Assembly: GCF_943193095.1 (NCBI RefSeq)
Contig: NZ_CALPCV010000013.1
Location: 1-64,000 of the forward strand
DNA: 64,000 nt
Source of the DNA: Parasutterella muris
GTDB lineage: Bacteria > Pseudomonadota > Gammaproteobacteria > Burkholderiales > Burkholderiaceae_F
Reading direction: 5' to 3'
Shown here: positions 34,762 through 43,912 of the stretch, piece by piece
Layout of the letters: the number at the start of each line of letters is the position of its first letter
Numbering within the stretch: the first letter of the stretch is position 1
Position numbers and translations under genes: made by a program
Notes under the pieces: generated by a model
Seen by the model: only the letters and a program-made list of their open reading frames with translations
Told to the model about the DNA's origin: nothing
Databases searched by the model: none

Positions 34762-36090
34762 TTAGTGCCGATGCGGATTATGTGACGTGTTCTTTAAGTG
34801 TTTTTTGTTAAAACTTCCGCAGAAGTTTTTAATCAGTTCAGAATTTTTTTCTGTTGAGGGAATTTGGTTTAAATACTTTTCACTCCATTTATCGGGAAAT
34901 CCTTTGAGCGCCCAGGCGCAATAATCGAACGGGCCGTCGTGATGCGCACTTTGTTTCAAGTAATTCAGAAAAGACTGGACCTTGGAAATAATTGCAACCA
35001 GATGGTTGTTATTGATGAACTGCGGCCACAGGGATGACTGTTTTGAAGTTTTGCCAGGCTGATAATTAAAGAATGGCGAGTGTTTAAGCGTGTAAAGCGA
35101 GACCAAAGCGGCACTCTTTTCAGACAGATCGTATTTTTTCATGCAGAGTACAGCCAGACATGCAGCAAACCCCATGAAGAAATACACCGAGTCTTTATTC
35201 ACAACGTTGGCAGGAATCTTTTGGCCGTAAATATTCGGCTCAACAATCGTGCGAGCAGTTCCGTCCTTCCTAATCACTTTATGTGTCAAGCTGAAGTGCT
35301 TACCCATAAGACCTTTAGAGTAGATCTTCAAAAATTGAGAGAAATCTCCTTTAAAGTACGAATCAGGGCGCTGTGACCTGGAAGATAGATTGGTATTCCA
35401 AAGCTTCATGAGGTTTATCAGTTCATTTGTGTTGAACGTCTTACTTCCTCTGAGCTTTAATGTTGAGTCCAGAAAATCGAAGCAGCCTGTAACTTCTGAA
35501 CATTTAAAGTTTGAGCTTGTACAGCACTTCCAAATACGACCAGAAATTTCGTCCCAACAAGGATTGGAAAGTTCCGAGGATTCGGATTCGTTGATATGCT
35601 TCAGAAAGCGCGCCTGCAGGGAGCGCCATTGAGAGCCGCTCAAGTCAAAGAGCATCGCGCTGATCATTCTGTTGCTGCACCTGGCTTGAAGCGCATAGTA
35701 TATAAATGCCCAATTTCTGACAGTGCTCATTAAACGTGAGGAGCCCTTCTTCAAAGACGGGACAAGGCGCTCGATATCGTTTTCGTATTTGTCGATGCTG
35801 ACCTTGTCGTTCAAAGAATACGCGTGGATCAAGGCGTGAAGCATATGTCTTGAAGGACGCTGTTTCTTTGTTTCAACGTAGCTTACCGTCGGCAGCTCCT
35901 CGAGCTGCAGCAAGGAGAATGGAATTGAAGCGGACAAAATCATAGGACTCGTAGGTTCAAGCAGTTGCGTGGGCGGGTTTATCAGTCTGTTGTTAAATCG
36001 ATACTCATATGCGATACAAAGCATGTTGACGTCCCAAATGCCGAAAATTAGGCCGGTGCCAAGACAACTTTTATTAATGTTCTGAATCAT
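34762..36090 (-). CDS. Unrecognised 442-aa protein at the head of the tra operon
   Basis: 442 aa, no signal peptide; mostly helical, with cysteines at about residues 168-205 (NPCWDEISGRIWKCC, FKCSEVTGC) that could form a metal site. A stretch near residues 130-150 (MISAMLFDLSGSQWRSLQ) resembles a helix-turn-helix as in FlhC-type activators, a faint similarity I would not rely on. It is the first gene of the minus-strand run, nine bases before the relaxase-like gene, with an AAAGG ribosome site before ATG 36090. A role as regulator or DNA-processing partner is only inferred from place. Confidence 0.7.
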   Translation of the reverse strand: MIQNINKSCLGTGLIFGIWDVNMLCIAYEYRFNNRLINPPTQLLEPTSPMILSASIPFSLLQLEELPTVSYVETKKQRPSRHMLHALIHAYSLNDKVSIDKYENDIERLVPSLKKGSSRLMSTVRNWAFIYYALQARCSNRMISAMLFDLSGSQWRSLQARFLKHINESESSELSNPCWDEISGRIWKCCTSSNFKCSEVTGCFDFLDSTLKLRGSKTFNTNELINLMKLWNTNLSSRSQRPDSYFKGDFSQFLKIYSKGLMGKHFSLTHKVIRKDGTARTIVEPNIYGQKIPANVVNKDSVYFFMGFAACLAVLCMKKYDLSEKSAALVSLYTLKHSPFFNYQPGKTSKQSSLWPQFINNNHLVAIISKVQSFLNYLKQSAHHDGPFDYCAWALKGFPDKWSEKYLNQIPSTEKNSELIKNFCGSFNKKHLKNTSHNPHRH

Positions 36091-36153
36091 AAGGACTACC
36101 TTTAATTAATATCAAAACAAAAAAATACTGTTTATCTCAAGCTGATAAGAAAT

Positions 36154-36183
36154 ATTTAACATGTCTAATTATCGTATTTTCAA
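36154..36183 (-). promoter_or_regulatory. Possible promoter of the tra operon
   Basis: On the minus strand TTGAAA (36178-36183) and TTAAAT (36154-36159) are 18 bases apart, about 65-90 bases upstream of the first gene's ATG, in an AT-rich stretch. Recognised by eye only. Confidence 0.3.
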
Positions 36184-36242
36184 AATTATTATGGTTAATA
36201 ACGATCTACTTTTGAGTATCTTGTTGCCTGTTTTGGAATGGT

Positions 36243-36263
36243 CGGCGGTGAAAAACACCGCCG
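36243..36263. other. GC-rich perfect hairpin with A5 loop
   Basis: CGGCGGTG, AAAAA, CACCGCCG: an 8-bp GC-rich stem in an AT-rich surrounding, about 150 bases upstream of the tra operon's first gene. No U-run follows on either strand. It may be an operator or part of a structured leader. Confidence 0.5.
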
Positions 36264-36375
36264 GACATTCGCAGGTAATAAGTTAGATACACTAATAGGT
36301 AATTTTTCAAATGAGAAAGATTGTCAGCTGTATATCTTTCGACTAATGGCCGGGTGAACAGTAGGTTTTACGCCT

Positions 36376-36482
36376 AGCTAATATTCCGTCTTCGGATTTT
36401 CCGAGTCCGAAGATGAGGAAACATTAGTCCTGACAAAGGTTTCTCTGAGAATTACAACTCAGACTCTTGGCCGAAGTTCGGA
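36376..36482 (+). ncRNA. Candidate structured RNA, series of hairpins
   Basis: Three successive inverted repeats occur on about 110 bases: an extended stem (CTAAT, TTCC, TCTTCGGA pairing with TCCGAAGA, GGAA, ATTAG at 36376-36427), CTGAG/CTCAG at 36445-36462, and the palindrome CCGAAGTTCGG at 36471-36481. They precede the small ORF at 36496. This may be a 5' leader or a small RNA; no known family is recognised. Confidence 0.35.
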
Positions 36483-36495
36483 AGAAGATCCTTTA

Positions 36496-36741
36496 ATGTT
36501 TTCCAATCGTTCACAGCGGTCAATCACGCGATCCGGACTTTCCGATCATCATCAGTCCTCTCCGGAAACGAACTTTGTAAGTTCGCAGCCTGAGCCGGAA
36601 ACAGCAGAGCTGTATCTTCGTTCATATATCTATCCTTATTACCAAGTGGTAGACAGACTGCCGATTGTCTACCCGGGTTCAAAAAAAAGTTTGCCTAGAG
36701 CAGCATTAGTTAATCGGTCGAACTATGCCGACCTTTTTTGA
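36496..36741 (+). CDS. Possible small protein of unknown function
   Basis: 81 aa, unrecognised. The N-terminus is Ser/Arg-rich and likely disordered; the C-terminal half (ELYLRSYIYPYYQVVDRLPI) is Tyr-rich. No membrane segment or signal peptide. No strong ribosome site (AAGAAGATCC before ATG). It could be a chance ORF; the preceding hairpins are the only context in its favour. Confidence 0.3.
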   Translation: MFSNRSQRSITRSGLSDHHQSSPETNFVSSQPEPETAELYLRSYIYPYYQVVDRLPIVYPGSKKSLPRAALVNRSNYADLF

Positions 36742-37399
36742 CCTCTTGTCAGAAAATTTGCTGTTGCATTTTTCCCGAGTGAGATCGACGTGAAAGTGTT
36801 TATAAACAACTTTCGGTTGAATCGTGGTCCGAAGACTTGATTCGCTCAAGGCTCACTGTCAAGAGATGTACCTCCATTTCTCAGAGCCTCTACTCATCGA
36901 AGATAGGAGTGAATCTCTCGAGCATCGTTCACATTCATGAAAGAAAACTTTCTGTGATGACACTCGGCCGTTTCTCGTTTGTTTAAAAAAGCGAGCTTCT
37001 TTAAAACAGAGCTGCATGCAGCTCCAAGTCCCGGTCTTACGAAACAGGCTTTGTGAAATCCGAGGAGATCTAAGCATCGTTTCGCTGAGACGGCGTTTGC
37101 ATCGGGGAATCCTTTTGCGCTAGCCGTCTCGCTGACGAATCGAACTGTACAGAGGGTTAGAAAAATAAAAAACAGATATTTTGGGTCAAAATTTTGAAAA
37201 TTAACTTTGAATATATAAAATTCGGATAGAAGTAATTAATTGAATATTTGTAATTAAATTTTTGTAAATTGATGAATTAAAGGTTCCGCAAAATTATTAA
37301 AAATTTCATGTAATTGATTGTTAACAAAAGATAATTTATCTATCTGGAAAGGGAGGAATTATTAAATAGGGGTTAAATCTATTTCGAATTTCGTAAATT
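36742..37399. other. Intergenic region between the tra module and the IS1111-like element
   Basis: No convincing gene. An inverted repeat GAGACGGC (37087-37094) and GCCGTCTC (37123-37130) has copies of TCGCTGA on both sides (37082-37088 and 37129-37135). From 37150 on it is very AT-rich. This stretch marks the change from GC-rich tra genes to the AT-rich polysaccharide locus. Confidence 0.4.
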
Positions 37400-37479
37400 A
37401 ATGACATGGAACCCCTTTGCTCCCAACGAGATCGAGGGAGCAAAATGGAAGTGATAACTTTCTCATTAAAGGTGATTCC

Positions 37480-38592
37480 ATGTCAGTTAGTAGGATACTC
37501 GCAAAAACGATCGACCCCGACCTCGAATATGAAGTCATTGGTATTGATTTGGCCAAGAATTGTGTCAGTGCCGTTCTGTTAACAACAGATGGTGAAGTGA
37601 TCGGTATTGATCGCCTTGACTATCCGGAGCTTGAGAAGAGCGCACAAGAGCTAAGCCCTACGATATTCGCCATGGAGCCGTGCACTGAAATGAATTATTT
37701 AGTCCAAAAGTTAGAGGGTTGGGGACATCGCTGCTTGGTTATCAGCGGCAAGAATGTGCGGGATTACATTGAATCTCATTTTTCAAGTCAAAAAACTGAT
37801 TTAAATGATGCTCAAGCAGTGGCTTTTCTAGCCAAAGATACACAACTGAGAACGATCAAAGCCAAAGATCCGGAGCAACAAAAGTACGCGAGCTTAACAA
37901 CGCTACGGGAACAATATATCAAGCAATATAGACAGACCATTGTGTCTTTAAAAGGGATTTGTCAAGCCTGGGGACTGGATATATCGAAAGGGATCAGCGG
38001 AAAAGCTCGACTGATAGACCTGATCGAGAGTTATGTGGCATTTCCAGAAGAGCTGAGAGCGGGACTTGTTGACATGGTCACACACGCTCAAACAACTCAA
38101 AAGGTCTTAAATAAAATCACTAACACTCTGGAGGAGTTAGCAAAAAACGATAAAGTCTGCCAACTAATTCAAACGATTCCAGGGCTAGGACCGATCTACA
38201 GCAGCAGACTGCGTGCAACCATCGGAGATATCAGGAGATTCAAAACTCCTAAAGATTTTCCTGCCTATTATGGCTTGGTACCGAGAAGCATTGCTACGGG
38301 GTACAACGAGAAGAAGGGAAAAATTACCCATCGAGGAGACAAAACAATGAGATCCCTAATGGTGCAAGGCGCAGGGTGTGTAGTCATTATGGCTACCAAA
38401 GGAACATTGGGGTCCAAGTAATTAACGAAGTGGATTCTAAAGAAACAAAAAGAGAAAATGCCGTGGGGAAAGCTTGTATGCGCCGTTGCTGCAAAGCTTT
38501 TACGGATTGTTAGAGCTGTTCTTATCAGCAATAAACCATACAACCCGAAAATAGCAGGGGTTGCGAAATCTTCATTGCCCAAAGGGATCTAG
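37480..38592 (+). pseudogene. IS1111-like transposase, interrupted by an in-frame ochre codon
   Basis: From ATG 37480, a DEDD RuvC-like N-terminus (VIGIDLAKNCVSAVLL, AMEPC, KTDLNDAQAVAFLA) is followed by the IS110/IS116 C-terminal domain (IQTIPGLGPIYSSRLRATIG, FPAYYGLVPRS, KITHRGDKTMRSLMVQGA). The frame stops at TAA 38419-38421 and then continues unbroken (LTKWILKKQKEKMPWG, AKLLRIVRAVLIS) to TAG at 38590-38592, making 370 codons, the usual length. So one nonsense change truncates the last 57 residues. The conserved catalytic Ser segment (RSLMVQGA) is retained upstream. Confidence 0.85.
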
Positions 38593-38599
38593 AGATTTA

Positions 38600-38715
38600 A
38601 CTTACAGTTCGAGCACAATCGTCTACAACTAAGCATGAGAAAGCCGAAAGGCCCGCTCAACAGCCCGGCAGACACAATTAGCTTTACAGCCATCTAATTT
38701 TAAGGGGCACGGGCG
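38600..38715 (+). ncRNA. Candidate bridge RNA region of the IS1111-like element
   Basis: Noncoding and structured, just downstream of the transposase: AAAGCCGAAAGGC forms a hairpin with a GAAA tetraloop, followed by further GC-rich complementary words. In IS1111-group elements the bridge RNA that pairs with donor and target DNA is encoded on this side. Proposed from position and structure only. Confidence 0.3.
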
Positions 38716-38722
38716 GACTGAT

Positions 38723-39395
38723 CTTGAAGTTCATGGTAGGCAAATAGAATCAAATGAGATTCTTGGAACAGCCTGAAGAGATTGGTAGATTGGCCTCTTC
38801 TGTATGCTGCAGCAGACGCATTTAACCTTGAACAAGATACCTAGATAATCAAAAAGTTATGGAGAGGAGTCTTGCTTCGCAAGACTAGAGAAAAACTCTA
38901 CCCTAAAGTGCTTGACGATTGCCGGGGTTCCAGAGATTGTGTTTTGGATTTATGTGGTATGGTTTCTGTCTTAATAAAGTTCTGTCGTATTGGTAGAGGT
39001 CTGCTGGCTTGTGCTGTGCGGTTTCGCAGGGCGTTGAAGATTTCGCTCAAAGTCTTAGAAGGCGACTTAACTGGAGGAATCTCGATGGATAATTTGGTTA
39101 AATCGATTGAATGAAGATATTACAACGACTGATTTAGTAATCTGATGGATGAATGAAATAATTACTTTGCATAAGCCTTTTTGTGCGGGCCTGGGTGTGT
39201 CAAACGACAATTTTAGTGAATTGGTCAATGAAGTGGCCTATTAGACGACTATCCAGAATTAAATGTTGAAGTTGCGCTACTTGTTGGCGAAGTTTTTATT
39301 GTTACCCTATTACGGTTTCAGACGCTTCGCTGTCTCTGAGTCAGTTGGTTTTATAATATTATATTTCTTTCAGTTTTGTCCTAGAAGGATTTGTT
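38723..39395. other. Noncoding stretch before wzm with a doubtful ORF
   Basis: An 80-aa ORF (38872-39114, plus) is rich in Arg and Cys and is not recognised; it may be the debris of a transposase. Otherwise AT-rich. The promoter of the wzm-wzt operon probably lies in the last 150 bases, with an AGAAGGA ribosome site at 39383-39389. Confidence 0.35.
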
Positions 39396-40205
39396 GTGGC
39401 GCTTGGAACGGAATATAAAAATTGGCAAGGATTTGAAGATGTAAAGGAAGGAATTTCGGATATCCAACTTCCTCTATTACTTGCAAAGTCCGAAATTAAA
39501 CGGCGCTATAGACGCTCAACTCTTGGCCCCTTTTGGATCACCATTTCAACTGCGGTAACTATTACAACTATAGGATTTATTTTTGGGAAAATCTTTAAGT
39601 CACCCCTTTCCGAATTTCTCCCCTTTATTGCTGCGGGATTAATTTTGTGGAACTTTATTTCTTCGACAATTAGTGATTCATGCGACGTCTTCGTCCAATC
39701 TGAGGCATCAATAAAACAACTTCCGTTGCCCCTGTTCACTTATGTGGAGCAATTAGTCATTAGGAACTTTTATATTTTTTTACATAACATTGTAATTTTC
39801 CCTGTTGTCTGTTTTGTGACAGGGAGAGCATTGGGTTTAAATTGTTTTCTTTCTATACCTGGCATTATTCTTGTTTTGTTAAACTTATCATGGGTAAGTT
39901 TAGCCTTAGGTATAGTGTGTACAAGATATAGGGACTTAGCGCAGATTGTGAAGAGCATTCTACAAATTCTGTTCTACGTCACTCCAATTATCTGGATGCC
40001 TAACCAAGTGTCTGCGAGGGTTGCCTCCATATTTGTTGAATTAAACCCTGTCTACCATATTTTATCTAATGTGCGAGCTCCGTTGATGAATAATCAGCCT
40101 TCCATGCTTAATTGGATTGTATCGATATTAGTGGCAGTATTAGGTTGGGCTGTAACGATAATTTTATTTAATCATTATAAAAAACGAATTGCTTATTGGT
40201 TATAG
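39396..40205 (+). CDS. wzm: Polysaccharide ABC transporter permease (Wzm/KpsM-like)
   Basis: 269 aa with a GTG start and an AGAAGGA ribosome site seven bases upstream. It is an ABC-2 permease: an N-terminal cytoplasmic region with LLLAKSEIKRRYRRSTLGPFW, the hallmark of Wzm/KpsM, followed by six hydrophobic segments. It exports a lipid-linked glycan (O-antigen or capsule) across the inner membrane together with Wzt, encoded six bases downstream. Codon use is AT-rich, unlike the tra genes. Confidence 0.92.
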   Translation: MALGTEYKNWQGFEDVKEGISDIQLPLLLAKSEIKRRYRRSTLGPFWITISTAVTITTIGFIFGKIFKSPLSEFLPFIAAGLILWNFISSTISDSCDVFVQSEASIKQLPLPLFTYVEQLVIRNFYIFLHNIVIFPVVCFVTGRALGLNCFLSIPGIILVLLNLSWVSLALGIVCTRYRDLAQIVKSILQILFYVTPIIWMPNQVSARVASIFVELNPVYHILSNVRAPLMNNQPSMLNWIVSILVAVLGWAVTIILFNHYKKRIAYWL

Positions 40206-40211
40206 AAATAA

Positions 40212-40958
40212 ATGGCTTATATCAATTTAAAGGATGTGACTGTGGATATCCCAATTTTTAATTCACAGGGGCGCTCTCTTAAAAAAAAGGTACTAGGTAT
40301 TGCTACCGGAGGCCGTATTGGATTAACAGAATCGGGAAAAACAATTGTTCGATCTTTATCGAATATTAATCTGGAAATTAAAACACAAGTTCGACTTGGG
40401 ATTATAGGCCACAACGGGGCAGGCAAGAGCACCTTGTTGAGAGTTCTAAGTGGGGTCTACCAACCTACGTTCGGTTCTGCCACTATAGTTGGAAAAATTG
40501 GTTCATTGATTGGAATTTCGCTTGGAATTGATCCTGAAGCTACGGGTGTAGAGAATATATATATTCGAGCAGCTCTGTTGGGCATTCCAAAAGAGACTGT
40601 TGACCATGAACTAGATGGTATTGTTAAATTTTCCGGATTAGGAGATTTCATTGAAATGCCAGTTAGAACCTATTCAACTGGTATGCATCTCCGATTGGCT
40701 TTTGCAGTATCAACAATGATCACTCCTGACATCCTGTTAATGGATGAGTGGTTATCAGTAGGTGATGAGAGTTTCAAAAACCAAGCTGAACAAAGATTAA
40801 ACGGGCTTATCGAAAGGGCGAACATACTTGTGATTGCCAGCCATTCTAGAAGCTTAATAGAGCGATGTTGCAATAAGGTTCTATGGCTTGAAAGGGGGGA
40901 GGTGAAAATGATTGGCGATCCTAAAGAGATTTGCTCTTTATATTTTAGTAAGAAATAA
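40212..40958 (+). CDS. wzt: Polysaccharide ABC transporter ATPase (Wzt/KpsT-like)
   Basis: 248 aa. Walker A GHNGAGKSTLL, signature YSTGMHLRLAFAV, Walker B DILLMDEWLSVGDESF and a His switch (ASHSRSL) are all intact. It lacks the C-terminal carbohydrate-binding domain that some Wzt proteins use to recognise a capped glycan, so export is probably not cap-dependent. It is co-transcribed with wzm. Confidence 0.93.
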   Translation: MAYINLKDVTVDIPIFNSQGRSLKKKVLGIATGGRIGLTESGKTIVRSLSNINLEIKTQVRLGIIGHNGAGKSTLLRVLSGVYQPTFGSATIVGKIGSLIGISLGIDPEATGVENIYIRAALLGIPKETVDHELDGIVKFSGLGDFIEMPVRTYSTGMHLRLAFAVSTMITPDILLMDEWLSVGDESFKNQAEQRLNGLIERANILVIASHSRSLIERCCNKVLWLERGEVKMIGDPKEICSLYFSKK

Positions 40959-41063
40959 TAATGAAATATAAAATTTCAGCTATTTACCATAGGCTAGCTC
41001 AGATTTCGTCAGATTCAATTTATCCGGGTTCGACGCTCCAAATTTAAAGCGATAGATCATGAA

Positions 41064-41092
41064 ATAGGCCTTCTCAATTAAGAAAGGCCTAT
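41064..41092 (+). terminator. Possible terminator after wzt
   Basis: ATAGGCCTT and AAGGCCTAT form a 9-bp stem with an 11-base loop about 105 bases past wzt. The U-run is poor, so it may belong to the end of the adjoining IS remnant. Confidence 0.4.
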
Positions 41093-41139
41093 CAGATCAT
41101 CTCAAGATACACCCATTCATTGCAGCGAGCATATCTTCA

Positions 41140-42260
41140 ACTTTGTTAAGCTAGTTTCTTAACATGGGATTTGAAGGCGCATCCATTGCGTTTTTTTCTT
41201 TTATCTGTGTTTGGATTTTTGTAGTGGAGTTAAGAGCGATATTATTCAGCATGGTCCTTCAGGCCAGGTACTAAGCATTTGTGTACTGAAGCCGATCCTG
41301 ATCGAAGGCCATGTCAAGAGCCCAATGCCCTTTATTTTCAATTGCCCAGTGCTGCCGTATCGCTCTCTGCAATGCTGTCTCGACGTTTCGTCTCTCTAAT
41401 CTGAGCGAGGAGATGTAGTAACGAACCTGGGATCAAGGATTTCTCCGGTGTTTTTTACAACGGTATCTGTGACGGCTTTAACAATACAGCCTTCCTCAAG
41501 GTCAACCCATCTCTTGACATTCTCTCTTAGGAGTAGATTAGGCAGCAGAACCTGCGTCTTTCGTTTGACGATTTTTCACCTTTATCGGTAACGGAGGTGG
41601 CTGCTGACTTGTAGTCATGAGATCCCAATTCAAAGACGTCACAGACCTGTTTGTAGATCAGATCCTGATTCTTTTTAAGAGCAAGACTGTAGTCAGCTTT
41701 GGATTCGATGATTTGAGCTGCAAATTCTCTTTGAGTATTCAACGCATCAGCAGTAGTAATGACTCCGCTAATGTCCAGTGTGCTGATAAGTTTTGAAGCA
41801 CAGGTGATTTCACTTTTCTTCTCGGCAATAACCAGCCGGGCCAAAATGATTTCATTGTTCGTGTCCATAATCTTCAAAACATACGGCGAATGTTCGAATT
41901 TATTCCGTGAGGCTCTGACAGCTTGTCCGTCTACTGCAACTACGGGATGGGATAACCTGCTTTGAAGTATCTGCACAAACTGATTAATCAGGACGGAGTT
42001 TTTATCCTTCCCGATAATCACCGTGATATGTCTGACCGTGTCGTGAAAAATATTACTGCCCGGGTAATTCGGGAATATCTTCTTGAGCAGGGGACGGCTG
42101 TTACTCCAATATTATGCAATTTCAGCGCATGACGTCTTTCCTTCCATCGCAGCAAGAAGAATGACGCCGAAGACAATTTCAAGTGAATAAATAACCCGAT
42201 TTTCATCTCTGGGGGCAGACAGTTCTTTTGCAGGAGCCACTATTATTTCACCTTTAGAGC
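41140..42260 (-). pseudogene. ISAs1-family transposase remnant
   Basis: On the minus strand, fragments in several frames match the ISAs1/H-repeat family: VVAVDGQAVRASRN, VIAEKKSEITCASKLISTLD with DISGVITTADALNTQRE (41527-42021), and, further on, RAIRQHWAIENKGHWALDM and MLNNIALN as the C-terminus (41211-41400). The N-terminal part near 42060-42200 (EIVFGVILLAAMEGKTS) is also degenerate. At least two frameshifts and several stops make it inactive. It separates wzt from ugd. Confidence 0.75.
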
Positions 42261-42689
42261 TCTTTTTTTTCTACGCAGATCTAAAGGAACTAATTCCTCC
42301 AAGTTGGATTCGCCCTAGGGCCGCTTGCGAGAGTTTCTGTTGAAGTTCTTTGACTGTTTTTGATCTTAGGGTCATAGACGCAGACAACTCTTTGAACCTA
42401 AGACCACCCGTCCTTTCTCTTAGCTCGGATTATCGGAGTGAGTTCCTTTGGTGTCTCTGATTGAGGTCAAGCCATAATTATCTCCTAATATTGCTCTTAT
42501 AGTTACACCTATATACCACGATATTAAGCAAGCTTTTTTAGATAATTAATGAATTTTTTTGAATAATTTCTTCTAAGAATTCGGATTAGTCATTCGTCAG
42601 ACCTAGAGTCTAAATGTCTAATGAGCCCTTTACCCGACTTTTAGGTTACAATGACAAAATATTTAACTGATTCAAGCAGAAAGCAAAAA
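42261..42689. other. Intergenic region upstream of ugd
   Basis: The left half is probably the remaining end of the ISAs1 element. The right half is AT-rich and ends with GGTTACAAT about 40 bases upstream of ugd, a plausible -10 region. No gene seen. Confidence 0.35.
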
Positions 42690-43853
42690 ATGAAAATAGC
42701 TGTTTTTGGTACAGGGTACGTGGGACTGTCTCTTTCTGTACTCCTTGCTCAGAAAAATGAAGTGGTAGCAGTTGATGTTTTGGAAAAAAAAGTTGAGTTA
42801 ATTAATAAGAAAATTAGTCCCATTGTTGATGCGAAGTTGCAGAGTTTTCTCTCCAATAAAAAGTTGAATCTTCTGGCTACCCTTGACGCTGAACTAGCCC
42901 TAAAAGATGCTGACTTTCTAATTATTGCGACTCCGACAAATTATGATCCTCAGACCAACAACTTTGATACCTCTTCTGTTGAACAAGTGATTTCTCTAGC
43001 ATCTAATTTGGAATTTAAGGGAACGATCGTTATTAAATCTACCGTTCCTGTTGGATTTACTAACAAAATTAATACAGAAGGATATTCAAACGTTATTTTT
43101 TCACCAGAATTTCTTAGAGAGGGATTCGCATTGCAAGACAATCTCTTCCCCTCTCGAATCGTTGTGGGTGGGAATCGAGTTGCTAGCGAAAAATTTGCAA
43201 AGTTGCTTTTGGATGCAGCTGAGAAAAAAAACGTTCCTTGCTTATTTACTGGCCCTACAGAAGCTGAAGCGATAAAACTTTTTTCAAATACCTACTTGGC
43301 AATGAGGATCAGTTTCTTTAATGAGTTGGACACTTTCGCCTTGACAGAAAACCTCAATACAAAAAAAATAATAGAAGGAGTTTGTTTAGATCCGAGGATT
43401 GGCGGTGATTATTGCAATCCCTCTTTTGGCTATGGGGGCTACTGTTTGCCTAAAGATACGAAACAGCTCCTATCTAACTATCAGAAGATTCCTCAGGAAC
43501 TTATTGGTGCAACAGTTGGCTCAAACCGAGTTAGGAAAGAATTTATCACTCAACAGGTTATCAATTTAAATCCTCAAGTAGTTGGAATATTTAGACTTGT
43601 CATGAAGAGGAATTCTGATAATTTCAGGGAATCTGCAATTTTTGATATTATCGAAAACCTGTCCAAAAGAGGCATAGAAATTATTATTTATGAGCCTACG
43701 CTAAGATCTACTTTGTATCAAGGGAAAAAAGTTCTCCAGGATCTATCTCAGTTTAAAAAAGTATCAAATGTTATTTTAGCAAATAGATGGGATCATTCAT
43801 TAGAAGATGTACGTTATAAAGTCTATACAAGGGATGTGTTTTATACCGATTAA
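42690..43853 (+). CDS. ugd: UDP-glucose 6-dehydrogenase
   Basis: 387 aa from ATG 42690, where the NAD-binding motif starts (MKIAVFGTGYVG); an in-frame ATG at 42651 would add 13 residues without homology. FSPEFLREG, the catalytic Cys252 in GYGGYCLPKDT and the C-terminal UDP-binding domain are present. It oxidises UDP-glucose to UDP-glucuronate, a common acidic sugar donor for capsule. The transferase genes follow at once. Confidence 0.95.
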   Translation: MKIAVFGTGYVGLSLSVLLAQKNEVVAVDVLEKKVELINKKISPIVDAKLQSFLSNKKLNLLATLDAELALKDADFLIIATPTNYDPQTNNFDTSSVEQVISLASNLEFKGTIVIKSTVPVGFTNKINTEGYSNVIFSPEFLREGFALQDNLFPSRIVVGGNRVASEKFAKLLLDAAEKKNVPCLFTGPTEAEAIKLFSNTYLAMRISFFNELDTFALTENLNTKKIIEGVCLDPRIGGDYCNPSFGYGGYCLPKDTKQLLSNYQKIPQELIGATVGSNRVRKEFITQQVINLNPQVVGIFRLVMKRNSDNFRESAIFDIIENLSKRGIEIIIYEPTLRSTLYQGKKVLQDLSQFKKVSNVILANRWDHSLEDVRYKVYTRDVFYTD

Positions 43854-43912
43854 ATGGCAATTCTCTGTATATTGCATTTTTCCTATATTTAGATTTTATA
43901 GAGGTACTTAAC

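Larger units (their letters stand above)
37400..38722 (+). mobile_element. IS110-family (IS1111-like) insertion sequence, ends approximate
   Basis: The transposase gene is bracketed by noncoding ends. The left part (37403-37484) has nested stems: GACATGGAA pairs with TTCCATGTC covering the start codon, and TTTGCTCCC pairs with GGGAGCAAA inside. The right part (38593-38722) has GCC-GAAA-GGC and GC-rich stems, where IS1111-group elements encode their bridge RNA. Similar CCCCTT/AAGGGG words near both ends may be subterminal inverted repeats. Exact ends were not determined. Confidence 0.5.

Noticed and set aside
34762..36090. FlhC/SetC-like activator for the 442-aa protein
   Set aside because: The similarity is limited to one short helix-turn-helix-like stretch; length and cysteine spacing do not fit FlhC.
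38872..39114. 80-aa ORF before wzm as a real gene
   Set aside because: No ribosome site, odd composition and no family; more likely IS debris.
39200..39395. JUMPstart/ops element before the polysaccharide genes
   Set aside because: No GGCGGTAGC-type ops word was found upstream of wzm or ugd.
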